From the NCBI RefSeq assembly GCF_014333425.1, contig NZ_JACRYT010000009.1, forward strand, positions 1 through 64,000: 64,000 nucleotides of DNA, in the 5' to 3' direction. Positions 1-8,036 of this stretch are shown piece by piece. The stretch is from Zhenpiania hominis (GTDB lineage Bacteria > Bacillota > Clostridia > Peptostreptococcales > Anaerovoracaceae). Each line of letters starts with the position of its first letter. Within the stretch, counting starts at the first letter, position 1. The notes beneath the pieces are model-generated. The model did no database searches. It had not been told where the DNA came from and saw only the letters and a list, made by a program, of their open reading frames with translations. A program made the position numbers and the translations under genes.

Positions 1-18
1 TTCTTCATTGATGTTCAT
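1..18 (-). CDS. start of a gene running off the left edge
   Basis: On the minus strand an ATG at 18 opens MNINEE and is preceded by an AGGGGAAAA ribosome site at 22-30. Only six codons are in the window, so no function can be given. It lies 89 bases downstream of the small acidic protein gene on the same strand and is probably part of the same mobile-element transcript. Confidence 0.4.
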
Positions 19-107
19 ATATTTTCCCCTCAAAAACCTAAAAAGTACTAAAAATCCTTTAAAGGCATTTTAATACTTTTTGTGTGCTCAATCTATGCAT
101 GGGCTAT

Positions 108-464
108 TTACCGTTTACGCTCCATAATGCGTTTGAGCTTTTTATCAAGAGTTTCCGTGCCCTCGTAGCTGCCTGTAACTGTGTATTCTGCGCCGCCGAT
201 TTCATCCACGATTGTCACTTCGGGCAACCAAAAGGCAGACGGATTTTTTACAACGATGTTACCGTTTTCATCAAACTTGATGTCACGCTTTGGTGCATCA
301 TCGGGGCGAGGCTCGACCTTGGCATACGGGTCGGGATTGGAGAAGTAGTATTCGGGAACTTTCTCGTTATGCTCTCCACTCGCAATCTGTTCCTCAAAAA
401 TCATATCATCTATTTCTTCGGGAGTAAGCTCACGGGCTTCTTCCTCTGTTCGTTTCTCATCCAT
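108..464 (-). CDS. small acidic protein of a mobile element, function unknown
   Basis: This is a 118-residue soluble protein with no signal peptide or membrane segment. The first half is very acidic, with runs such as TEEEARELTPEEIDDM; the C-terminus is basic (KKLKRIMERKR). An AAGGAGG ribosome site precedes the ATG. I do not recognise a domain. Its place downstream of a MobC-like gene and a hairpin-rich intergenic region suggests an element-borne accessory protein, perhaps tied to conjugation or to element maintenance. That is inference from position only; the reading frame and ribosome site support it being real. Confidence 0.65.
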   Translation of the reverse strand: MDEKRTEEEARELTPEEIDDMIFEEQIASGEHNEKVPEYYFSNPDPYAKVEPRPDDAPKRDIKFDENGNIVVKNPSAFWLPEVTIVDEIGGAEYTVTGSYEGTETLDKKLKRIMERKR

Positions 465-629
465 CCTGTCGAGCCTCCTTTTCTTTCATTCACTTCAATT
501 CGATTTATTCAAAGTATTGTTGGGATTGCAAGTACCGCAGGTGTAGCTGTACACTGCGATGTTTTACAAAATATAGCGTTGCCGATTTGGTGGAAAATGA
601 AAATCTTCAATTTGCTTACAAAAGGTCAA

Positions 630-775
630 AACAAACTTTGCAAGCAGTGCACGTGTGTACACACATCGTGCGTTTTGCAAATTTCAGCGAAGCTGATTTT
701 TGCAAAAGCTTGTTGGGAAGCATCCCAAACCCTTTGACGATTTTTTCAAAATCGGCTACGCTCCTGCGGAGCTGA
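630..775. other. hairpin-rich interval beside mobC, possible oriT
   Basis: The 313-base gap between the small acidic gene and mobC has no convincing gene but is dense in dyads: a perfect 12-base palindrome GTGTGTACACAC at 653-664 flanked by GCAC (649-652) and GTGC (668-671), TCAGC/GCTGA around 685-696, CGATTTT/AAAATCG around 738-754, and GCTC/GAGC around 760-772. TTTGCAA is repeated on both sides of the palindrome. Hairpins next to a relaxosome gene are what an origin of transfer looks like, but no nick site could be identified. Confidence 0.4.
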
Positions 776-777
776 CA

Positions 778-1125
778 TCACTTCAGATGGGAGAGAGAAA
801 GCAGAATTTTTTTAATGCCTTCGTAAATTTCCTCTTGATTCTTTTTGATTTCTTCAATGTCAGCTTCGTAGATGTTACCCGTTGTGTTGAGCTGTTTGGC
901 AATCTGGTTTTCGCTGTTGGATATTCGTTTCATTTTGGAAGTCAACTCACGGAGTTCAGGCATATCCAGATTCACAACATATCCGTCGATTGCCATTTTG
1001 CGGAGATAGGCACTCATGTTCTCCGTTCCCATCTGTGCCATTTTCTGTTTTATCAGGTTAAGCTCTTTTTCGTCTACAAAAAACTTGACTTGTATTGGTC
1101 GCTTCCGGTTTCTGTTATCTGGCAT
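778..1125 (-). CDS. mobC: MobC-like relaxosome accessory protein
   Basis: This 115-residue basic protein begins with a ribbon-helix-helix-like segment (roughly residues 10-45, IQVKFFVDEKELNLIKQKM followed by MSAYLRKMAIDGY), then a helical tail rich in Asn, Glu and Lys. This layout is typical of the MobC / plasmid mobilization relaxosome family, which binds oriT and helps the relaxase. An AAGGAG site lies about ten bases before the ATG. It is downstream of mcrC by about 100 bases, and a hairpin-rich region follows its stop. A relaxase gene would normally be next; none is visible, so it must lie beyond the left edge or be absent. Confidence 0.75.
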   Translation of the reverse strand: MPDNRNRKRPIQVKFFVDEKELNLIKQKMAQMGTENMSAYLRKMAIDGYVVNLDMPELRELTSKMKRISNSENQIAKQLNTTGNIYEADIEEIKKNQEEIYEGIKKILLSLSHLK

Positions 1126-1225
1126 AAGAGGAAAACTCCTTGTTATTTTTGCAGATTATTTTAATCTACTCAAAATTGAAATAATCGTTTATCGAGAATC
1201 CATTATTCTATGTACTTCTATAAAA

Positions 1226-2542
1226 TCATGTAGAGAATATGTATATAAACTCTTGCTCAGAAATCTTCATTTTTGCGATAAAACTCGCATAATCCCACAC
1301 GTCCATAGGAATTTTTAATCCATGCTTGGTGATGCTGATATCGTCACGCGGAGTAACATTTGCCTCATAGGTAGAGCCACGATTCATCCATAATTTTAGA
1401 TCGCCAGAGCCTTCTGCTTCGGGATAGAGATAGTAGCCAGCTTTAGCATCAAAACGGAACATATAGGCAAGTACCTGTAAATAGTCTCGATTGCCAATGT
1501 TGTCAATCGGCTTGTACTTGGCGTCTGCAATGACTCGAGCCTCGCTATTTCGGCTAATGAAATCGGGATAAATAAGTCCGACATTTCTATTGAACAGTCT
1601 TTGAGCACCTTTGCCGCTCTTGTTCATCGGATGATAGAAGATGTCCTCAACAAGCGAGTTGATGTACTCCTCCCATAGCCATGCACCGTCAAACAGTATA
1701 CCGTATATCTGTCTCGACCCCGAACCGATTTGATGCTTTTGATGCCGAAGAATCAAGAGGCACAATCTCTGCAAAGCAAGATATTCCCTGAAATAAGCAT
1801 GGCGGACAGTATTCTTTTTGTTCTGCTCAATGATTTTCTGTCGGTCATAAGGCTCATATCCCGGAGTTGCATCTATTACGAGCTTTACCTCGTCTTTCAC
1901 CTTGATAAGGAGATTGTTTCCGTAAGGCTTTCTCTTGATAAATTCTATGGTGTGTCGCACCAGTTCCATCAGACTGTTATCAAAAGAAAACTCACGCTGG
2001 CTATATGCAACATTCCCTATAAATGGAATGTTCTTCTCTATATGCCTTGCGACATCAATAGTGCCTTTTACATGCGCATCATTGTATCTGTGACAGATAT
2101 ACTTCTTGAACAAACCTTTCCTCATGGCCGTCTTGAGGTAATACGGAAACAGGAATAGCAAGAAATTAAACAGACGATTATCCTGATTGGCATCAGACTC
2201 CAAGTCTACGATGTTTGGAAAGTCCAGAACTTTGTCCAAAAGATATTGGAAAAAGTAATCCTCTCCCTCTCCACAGAAGCGGGACTCGATAATAAGACGC
2301 TCATCACCGCAACCAAGAACCCCCATCACATTGCCAGAGCGATAGGTGTCATTGACACTTTGCAGAATCATCTGATCTCGTGAAATATCCTCTGCGTCCT
2401 TTACGATTTCGGGAAATATGAATACACCTTCGTGCTCAAGCTGCTCCAATGTTTTGTCTGCAATTTTGCCGACCAACTTTCCAATGTGAGAAAATACATC
2501 TTTTTTCTGCTGCGAATTATCCTTAATCTTGAGCAACTTCAT
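1226..2542 (-). CDS. mcrC: McrC-type nuclease subunit of a 5-methylcytosine restriction system
   Basis: The product is about 438 residues and fits the McrC family: the PD-(D/E)XK nuclease partner that binds the McrB AAA+ ring and cuts modified DNA. The nuclease core is visible near residues 340-365 as YPDF, then about 11 residues later IADAKYK, giving the D...DxK signature. Frames open from 2551 and 2548 as well; I choose the ATG at 2542 (MKLLKIKDN) because GAGGTG lies six bases upstream. The start lies inside the 3' end of mcrB, an overlap of about 20 bases typical of translational coupling. Family role is established knowledge; modification specificity is not deducible here. Confidence 0.88.
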   Translation of the reverse strand: MKLLKIKDNSQQKKDVFSHIGKLVGKIADKTLEQLEHEGVFIFPEIVKDAEDISRDQMILQSVNDTYRSGNVMGVLGCGDERLIIESRFCGEGEDYFFQYLLDKVLDFPNIVDLESDANQDNRLFNFLLFLFPYYLKTAMRKGLFKKYICHRYNDAHVKGTIDVARHIEKNIPFIGNVAYSQREFSFDNSLMELVRHTIEFIKRKPYGNNLLIKVKDEVKLVIDATPGYEPYDRQKIIEQNKKNTVRHAYFREYLALQRLCLLILRHQKHQIGSGSRQIYGILFDGAWLWEEYINSLVEDIFYHPMNKSGKGAQRLFNRNVGLIYPDFISRNSEARVIADAKYKPIDNIGNRDYLQVLAYMFRFDAKAGYYLYPEAEGSGDLKLWMNRGSTYEANVTPRDDISITKHGLKIPMDVWDYASFIAKMKISEQEFIYIFST

Positions 2543-4613
2543 CCGCATCACCTCGGGTAGGTTTCTGATAACCGTATGCTTTTGCGAATTGATTCATAAG
2601 GCCATCCTCATCGTACATTCCCTGAATGTATTCCTGTAGGAGCGGCTGTAGGTAATCTGTCCAAAGCTGGTCAAAGTCAAGTGTTTTCAGCTTCAGGAAG
2701 TAAGATGCACCGATTTGATAATTATCGTTCAAGTCCTCAACACCCGCAATCTCTTTGTTGAGAGCAGCCATTCTTCTAATTGCTTCGGACTCCAATTCCT
2801 CGTTTTCTAACAATGCAAGCATTTCGAGACGCTCATCCGCTTTGAGTTCCACGAAACGAAAACGACGGCGCATAGCAAAATCAAAGCTGTCTACAGAACG
2901 GTCGATATCGTTCATCGTACCGATGATATAGACATTCTCAGGAATATAGAACTTTTCGCCAGGGTCGGAATGCAGATTGGAATACTGCGTGGAGATTTCT
3001 CCGGCTTTGCCACGATATCCGGGGTCTATTGCAAAGAACAGTTCACCGAAAATCTTTGAAATTTCGCCGCGGTTGATTTCATCAATGATAAATATATATT
3101 TTTTTAGTTCTTCCTGTTTCACCTTTACCTTTGGAGCTGTGCTTTTCTTTGCTCTAATCGCTTTATAGATAGCAAAGTCATATGAATACCCCTGAGTGGC
3201 AAAGGACTTTCCGAAGAAAGCTGTAATATCCTTTATTTTGTCGAACTTTTGCCCGGACTCCAGCATCTTTCTAACTTCGTCTAAATTTAGGGCGAGTTTG
3301 TTGGCAGTCGCATTTCCGGGAATGGAAATATTAATATGTCCGTCATCCACGCCTGTAATGGTAAATTCATTTCCGTTGATTGTCTTAAATGTGTCAACGC
3401 CAAACTCAATGCCGGAGAAAAATTCCGTCATAGTTTCCTGAACTGAGGCTTCCTTTTCCACCGTTTCTCTGGATTTTTGTGAATCCTCATAGTTCTTTCT
3501 GGCACGAGCAACAAATTTCTTGAAAATGCCGTCTTGCAATTCAAAGCCCATCGACCCGTCGTCATTGACCTTTGGCCTCAGCCCTTCAACAAAATCGGGG
3601 TAGTCATAACTTGGATGGAATTGGACAAACTCTACCTGCTTTTTTTGCTCGTCAGTGAGTAGCGTATAATCGTCAAAGTACCCATTGCTGATAATATCCG
3701 CAGCAATTTCTTTAGCAAGATAGGACTTTCCTGTACCGGGCGCACCTCTGAAAATCAGATTCTTTGATTCAATCAGCATAGAAGAGAAAGGATTACGATA
3801 TCCTTTGAACTGCTGAACAAGCTCTTCCTGAACAGCGGCTTCCGTTTCTGCCGCTGTTGTCTCTTTTTCATCTTTTTCACGGTATATCAGAACGAACTGA
3901 TCTCCCGGCTCACCGAAACGCTTCAAGCACTCCTGAACGAAGATAATCGTGGAGAAAATATTCCAACAATAGATAACGAACTGGCGACCGTTGTCGTATC
4001 CGTATGTCAGGTACTCTATCGTATTGCGGTGCTTCTTGAATTCATCAACGCTCGCAAAGATACCTCTGATTATGTTGCTGTCCGGATTGTATTTACAAAC
4101 AGGAAAGTTCTCCTTGTCCTCAACAGACAGGGTAGCGAGCTGCTTCTCGAATATCTGGCAGGCAATGCGTGGCATAGTCTGATTAGAATTTCTTCTTTCA
4201 CCTTTGCTGTAGGATCGTTTGATTATATCCCCGTTTGCCCTCTTAAAATAGACATCCAGAGGTTTGTAATTATCGCCGAGGCCCAGATTGTCCATTGTAA
4301 AACGTTCATCCGTTGACTCAATGCTTTCAGCAGTAATAGACAACTCGAATTTTTCCTGCTGTTTTGTCTCAATAGTGAAACCCAGACTTTCCAGATAGCT
4401 CTTTGCTTCAACGCTGTTAAAGGATTCCGTTGAAATATCCATGCCGTTTGCCAAATGGTCAGCCACGGCCACCACATACTTCGGCGGATACTTTTTCCCA
4501 TCTTCAGACACGAGCACATACTTTGTACTTACATTGTGTTCGGGAACGCCGTCCTCGTCGACAAATTTTAAGGCATCAATGATATCCTGTTTTTTCAGTT
4601 TTGGTATAGCCAT
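2523..4613 (-). CDS. mcrB: McrB-type AAA+ GTPase with N-terminal recognition domain
   Basis: The product is 696 residues from the ATG at 4613, which has GAGGAGG upstream; an in-frame GTG at 4640 overlaps the promoter and is unlikely. Residues 1-80 form a small domain (KYVLVSEDGKKYPPKYVV) like the N-terminal head domain of ScoMcrA-type and other type IV restriction proteins. The AAA+ module has Walker A GAPGTGKS (about 290-297), the McrB-type Walker B IIDEINRGE (about 509-517) and GTMNDIDRS (about 565-573) in the position of the McrB NTMN-DRS motif, followed by MRRRFRF. About 120 residues are inserted between Walker A and Walker B. With McrC it forms a modification-dependent nuclease that attacks foreign methylated DNA. 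Confidence 0.9.
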   Translation of the reverse strand: MAIPKLKKQDIIDALKFVDEDGVPEHNVSTKYVLVSEDGKKYPPKYVVAVADHLANGMDISTESFNSVEAKSYLESLGFTIETKQQEKFELSITAESIESTDERFTMDNLGLGDNYKPLDVYFKRANGDIIKRSYSKGERRNSNQTMPRIACQIFEKQLATLSVEDKENFPVCKYNPDSNIIRGIFASVDEFKKHRNTIEYLTYGYDNGRQFVIYCWNIFSTIIFVQECLKRFGEPGDQFVLIYREKDEKETTAAETEAAVQEELVQQFKGYRNPFSSMLIESKNLIFRGAPGTGKSYLAKEIAADIISNGYFDDYTLLTDEQKKQVEFVQFHPSYDYPDFVEGLRPKVNDDGSMGFELQDGIFKKFVARARKNYEDSQKSRETVEKEASVQETMTEFFSGIEFGVDTFKTINGNEFTITGVDDGHINISIPGNATANKLALNLDEVRKMLESGQKFDKIKDITAFFGKSFATQGYSYDFAIYKAIRAKKSTAPKVKVKQEELKKYIFIIDEINRGEISKIFGELFFAIDPGYRGKAGEISTQYSNLHSDPGEKFYIPENVYIIGTMNDIDRSVDSFDFAMRRRFRFVELKADERLEMLALLENEELESEAIRRMAALNKEIAGVEDLNDNYQIGASYFLKLKTLDFDQLWTDYLQPLLQEYIQGMYDEDGLMNQFAKAYGYQKPTRGDADEVAQD

Positions 4614-4630
4614 GCTGCACCTCCTCAATG

Positions 4631-4671
4631 GTGTGTACACACATTATAGCGTATGGAGTGGGTGGTTTCAA
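4631..4671 (-). promoter_or_regulatory. mcrBC promoter with palindromic operator
   Basis: Read on the minus strand, TTGAAA (4671-4666) and TATAAT (4648-4643) are separated by exactly 17 bases, a near-consensus vegetative promoter for mcrB. The perfect palindrome GTGTGTACACAC (4642-4631) abuts the -10 box and must cover the transcription start, the classic place for a repressor. The same 12-mer, plus two further identical bases, occurs at 653-666 in the mob region. Confidence 0.7.
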
Positions 4672-5094
4672 GTAACTTATCAAAATATATCGTATCAAAA
4701 TGTATCTTTTCCATGAATAAAGGCTACTGAGGTGGCATTTATAGCAGTAGACGTACCTTTCATTGAAATGTGTATCTGTCAGCTTTACGGTCTAATGAGG
4801 TTATTCATGGAATCACAAGCATCATCTCTCCGCAGCAAGCAGCATTCTTTGCGGAGTTAGTGTTCTGTATAGATTTCACCGTGACAACGGCATCTATATC
4901 ATCCATTCCACTTTCCTTGCCGTACAGAGCAAAAAACAGGCAGTTTTCTCCCCTTAAACGTACAAAAACAGATGACACCCAACCGAAGTTGAGTGCCACC
5001 TGTTTTGTTATCCAATCCTGCCAGACAGATGCTATAAATAGTAATTTTGATGAATTACTGTCTTACGAGCACCCATCTAACCGGCAGGCCTAAG
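4672..5094. other. apparently decayed interval at the element boundary
   Basis: No convincing gene is seen here. There is an 11-base perfect inverted repeat, TCCATGAATAA (4710-4720) and TTATTCATGGA (4801-4811), and an outer pair GGTGGCA near 4731 with TGCCACC near 4992. Short open frames exist on both strands, including 64 codons at 4805-4999 on the minus strand, but they lack ribosome sites. The repeats could mark the end of a decayed insertion or the element junction. Confidence 0.35.
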
Positions 5095-5127
5095 CAAAAA
5101 ATACGGAGACGGGCTTGTCACCGCCTC
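5095..5127 (-). terminator. terminator of the ECF-sigma/ABC operon
   Basis: On the minus strand GAGGCGG (5127-5121) pairs with CCGTCTC (5112-5106), with one G-U pair, and a run of Ts follows (plus-strand As at 5095-5101). It lies about 50 bases downstream of the permease stop. Confidence 0.6.
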
Positions 5128-5149
5128 TCAAATAAAGTATAGCACAGCG

Positions 5150-5177
5150 GAGCGGGCCACGGCAACCCGCTCTTTTT
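5150..5177 (+). terminator. plus-strand hairpin with T-run
   Basis: GAGCGGG (5150-5156) and CCCGCTC (5166-5172) form a perfect stem followed by TTTTTT. It points rightward although no plus-strand gene ends here, so it may protect the ABC operon from transcription leaving the mobile segment. Confidence 0.6.
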
Positions 5178-6415
5178 TATCCCTCATGCCGGCAGTAACT
5201 CCGAGCCGCCAGGAAGAAAAAGAACGGAATCTCAACTGCTGCCGCGATGGCGATCACATAGGGCGACCAGACGCTGAAAGGTCCCGCCAGCAGAAAGGTA
5301 TTTCCCAGAAGCTCGTAGTAAAAGCTGTGCTGAATACCAAACCCGCCTGCCGGAAGCAGGCAGCAGAGCCATTGAATCAGGTTTCCGCTGCCAGCTATGG
5401 AAAGAATCGTAGGAAGCAGACACATCAGCAGTCCCACGACAACCGAAACCATCGCGGTCCGGCATCTGGAAGAAACCAGCATCCCGAATGTAACAGACGC
5501 TGTCAGACCGATAAAGCCGACGACCACCGTCAGGGCCTGAGCCTGGCCGGAGGTCAGAGGCGCGATCGAAGTAATATAATTATTGGTAAACTGAAAGGAG
5601 ACCGCCAGACTGTCCCAGCCATAAACGGTATTTACAATGGCAAGGTAAATACCGATAAAAAGGCAGAACATTACCGTGCTTATCAGCATAACGGCCAGCA
5701 TCTTGGTAAAGGCCAGCTTAAGTCTCCCATTTTTTGTGCAGCGCAGGATGTCATCCGATCCATTCTGATAATCCGCCGAAAAAACGGGCGCTGCCAGCAC
5801 CGCGCAGAAAAATCCCAATAGTACCAGGCAGAGCAGCAGATAGTCGCCGGCGTCGCTTTTGGCGTATCCATATACAAAATGCAGGGGCGTCTGCAGCTTT
5901 TCATTGAGAGCGGCGACTTTTTTCTGAACAGAGGGGTGCTCCGGATATTTCGCCGCAAGCTCCGCGGCAATGGTTTGCTCTCTCTGTTTGTAAAAATTAG
6001 CAGCTTCCCTGTCTGTAATCTCCGTCAGAGGTGTGGGAGATCCGTCATGTTCCACAAATACCTGTCGCACCAGAGCCAGGGCCCACCCGACAGGATACTC
6101 GATTTCCATATATTCTTTCAGCGGCGTATCTTCGCCGTATTTTTCTTCAAGAACCCGGTTTTCCTTTACCATCCGCGCGATCCGCTCCGCGGTCAGATCT
6201 CCTTCATAGGGTTTCAGCGTTTTTTTCCATTCCCGAACCGCGGTAAATCCGGTGACTCTTGCCTGATTTCCCTGCTCGTCCAGATAATAATATTCGGTAA
6301 AGGAGACAACCAGCATCGCCATCCCAACCGCCAGTACCAGAGAGGCCGCCAGCAGAATCCGCACCATACGGGCTTTAAACAGCCTCTTTAATTCCAATCC
6401 TAACATTCTTCTCAT
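5177..6415 (-). CDS. ABC-2-type transporter permease
   Basis: This membrane protein of about 412 residues has an N-terminal membrane segment (around residues 15-35), a large extracytoplasmic region of about 150 residues containing charged helices, then five or more hydrophobic segments in the C-terminal half, the layout of ABC-2 exporter permeases. A frame is open from 6445, but the ATG at 6415 overlaps the TGA of the ATPase gene (ATGA) and has GGGGCGGAG upstream, so I use that start. It is the last gene of a four-gene overlapping operon and pairs with the adjacent ATPase. The substrate is unknown; peptide or antibiotic efflux is common for this layout. Confidence 0.8.
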   Translation of the reverse strand: MRRMLGLELKRLFKARMVRILLAASLVLAVGMAMLVVSFTEYYYLDEQGNQARVTGFTAVREWKKTLKPYEGDLTAERIARMVKENRVLEEKYGEDTPLKEYMEIEYPVGWALALVRQVFVEHDGSPTPLTEITDREAANFYKQREQTIAAELAAKYPEHPSVQKKVAALNEKLQTPLHFVYGYAKSDAGDYLLLCLVLLGFFCAVLAAPVFSADYQNGSDDILRCTKNGRLKLAFTKMLAVMLISTVMFCLFIGIYLAIVNTVYGWDSLAVSFQFTNNYITSIAPLTSGQAQALTVVVGFIGLTASVTFGMLVSSRCRTAMVSVVVGLLMCLLPTILSIAGSGNLIQWLCCLLPAGGFGIQHSFYYELLGNTFLLAGPFSVWSPYVIAIAAAVEIPFFFFLAARSYCRHEG

Positions 6416-7290
6416 TTTTCTCCGCCCCTTTCTGAAAACAGCCACAGATACAGATCTTCCAGATGAGGCGCCGCCGGCCTGGAACCCGGCACCTCGCCTG
6501 TTTCCGAAAGGTAGCGCAGCAGTACCTTTTCCCCCTTCTCGCTTCGCACATTGACAATGGGAACCCGGCCTTCATATTCCGCCAGCTCCCTCGTTGTCAG
6601 CTCTGCCTCCCAGACTTTCCCTTCCACCGTTTTTACCAGCTCTTCCGTGGTGCCGACATCAATAATTTTTCCATCTTTCATGACTGCGTTGCAGGCGGCA
6701 ATATATTCTACATCCGGAACGATATGGGTGGAAATAACCACAATACGTTCCCGGGCAAATTCGGCAATAAGCCGCCGGAAGCGGATTCGTTCTCCCGGGT
6801 CCAGCCCGCTGGTAGGCTCGTCCAGAATCAGAATCTCCGGATCATTAAGCAGCGCCTGGGCAATTCCAACCCGTCTCTGCATACCGCCGGAAAGCTTTCT
6901 CACTTGTTTTCCACGTACCTCCTCCAGCGAAAGCTGTTCCAGCAGCTCATCGATTTTTCGCTCCGCGGTTTTCCTGGAAAGCCCTTTCAGCCCCGCCATG
7001 TACCGCAGATAGTCTATCACCTTAAACTCCGGATAAAATCCGAAAGTCTGGGGCAGATACCCGAAAACATCCCGGTACGCTTCTCCCAAATCTCCGATTT
7101 TCACTCCGTCATAGTAAATATTTCCCCGGCTGGGTGTCAAAATCCCCGCGATCATGCGCATCAGCGTAGTCTTTCCCGCGCCGTTAGCTCCGAGAAGGCC
7201 CCATACGCCCGGCATAATCGTAAGACTGACATCGTCCACCGCCATCTTATCTTTAAAGGATTTTGTAAGATTTTTAATCGTCAGTTCCAT
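6412..7290 (-). CDS. ABC transporter ATP-binding protein
   Basis: The 292-residue protein holds all ABC ATPase motifs: Walker A GANGAGKTT (around 34-42), Q-loop near YLPQTFGFYPEF, signature LSGGMQRR (around 133-140), Walker B ILILDEPTSGLD (around 153-164) and the switch histidine in VVISTHIV. The C-terminal 70 residues form an accessory domain. A GGAGG site overlaps the end of the upstream membrane-protein gene by design: the two frames share ten bases. It drives the permease encoded immediately downstream. The family is the CcmA-like multidrug/ABC-2 group; no substrate can be named. Confidence 0.9.
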   Translation of the reverse strand: MELTIKNLTKSFKDKMAVDDVSLTIMPGVWGLLGANGAGKTTLMRMIAGILTPSRGNIYYDGVKIGDLGEAYRDVFGYLPQTFGFYPEFKVIDYLRYMAGLKGLSRKTAERKIDELLEQLSLEEVRGKQVRKLSGGMQRRVGIAQALLNDPEILILDEPTSGLDPGERIRFRRLIAEFARERIVVISTHIVPDVEYIAACNAVMKDGKIIDVGTTEELVKTVEGKVWEAELTTRELAEYEGRVPIVNVRSEKGEKVLLRYLSETGEVPGSRPAAPHLEDLYLWLFSERGGEK

Positions 7291-8036
7291 AATTTCCTCC
7301 TAAATATTCCCACCTGCGCCAGCAGGATTCCAAACACAATCACACATAAAACTCCCCAGACTGCCGCCACCTCCGGCTCGAAAACCCGCGGCGCTGTTTT
7401 ATTCAGGAAAAACAGTGCCGCGATCAAGCCTGCACCGAAGCTCATACAGTAAAACGGACTGCGGGAATTGCCGGATGTCCGCAGGATCAGAAGGCTCCCT
7501 GTCCAGACACAGAAAAAGGGAAGCAGCATATAGACCGCGGAAGCCACCGGAATCATCTCCCTTACATAGGCGGCAGCGAACAGCACCGCCAGCATAACCA
7601 GATTGCCCGCCATTGCCATGAGAAATCGAGCCGCCTGCAGTATCGGATACGACACACGAGCCGCGCGTTCCATTTCATACATGCGGTACCGTTGGGAGCG
7701 GTACAGATGCGGAATCCCCGCCATAGCGGAAACAACTGCTGCCGCGCCCAGGAGAAAACAAACCTCGCCGTGCTCCAGTCCCAGTGCCGGACTTCGCAAA
7801 ATTCCGTTTACCATCAGAAGCAGCATCAGCAGAACCCCCGCCTCCAAAGCCCAGATTTTCCCTCCCGCAAAACGAAGCTGGCTGAGAAGAAACGCCTTCC
7901 GTGACATAGCCGGACGCACTCGTTTTTCTATCTGCCCGCATGCTTTCCGGGTCTCTTCCAGTGCTTCCCGGCGTATCCATTCATTCCCGTATGTCCGCAG
8001 GCTGCTTTCAAGCCTGTCATAAAACTCTTTCTTCAT
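7281..8036 (-). CDS. six-helix membrane protein co-transcribed with the ECF sigma factor
   Basis: The 251-residue protein has a charged cytoplasmic N-terminus of about 55 residues (helical, with EALEETRKACGQIEK) followed by about six hydrophobic segments. Its start overlaps the sigma gene by about 20 bases and its stop overlaps the ATPase gene, so the four proteins are translationally coupled. No family is recognised. An N-terminal cytoplasmic helix plus membrane domain beside an ECF sigma factor fits an anti-sigma role, but it could equally be a second permease subunit. Both are inference from position. Confidence 0.7.
   Translation of the reverse strand: MKKEFYDRLESSLRTYGNEWIRREALEETRKACGQIEKRVRPAMSRKAFLLSQLRFAGGKIWALEAGVLLMLLLMVNGILRSPALGLEHGEVCFLLGAAAVVSAMAGIPHLYRSQRYRMYEMERAARVSYPILQAARFLMAMAGNLVMLAVLFAAAYVREMIPVASAVYMLLPFFCVWTGSLLILRTSGNSRSPFYCMSFGAGLIAALFFLNKTAPRVFEPEVAAVWGVLCVIVFGILLAQVGIFRRKLWN

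Larger units (their letters stand above)
1..5090. mobile_element. end of an integrative/mobilizable element with McrBC cargo
   Basis: This stretch is AT-richer than the rest and carries only minus-strand genes: McrB-like, McrC-like, a MobC-like ribbon-helix-helix protein, a small acidic protein and the start of a further gene at the left edge. MobC-type proteins are relaxosome accessory factors, so the neighbourhood belongs to a transferable element. No relaxase, integrase or att site lies inside the window, so the boundary near 5.1 kb is inferred from the change in composition and the start of ordinary operons at 5177. Confidence 0.6.

Noticed and set aside
4805..4999. A 64-codon minus-strand frame in the boundary region
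   Set aside because: No ribosome site and no recognisable family; could be a remnant but cannot be supported as a gene.
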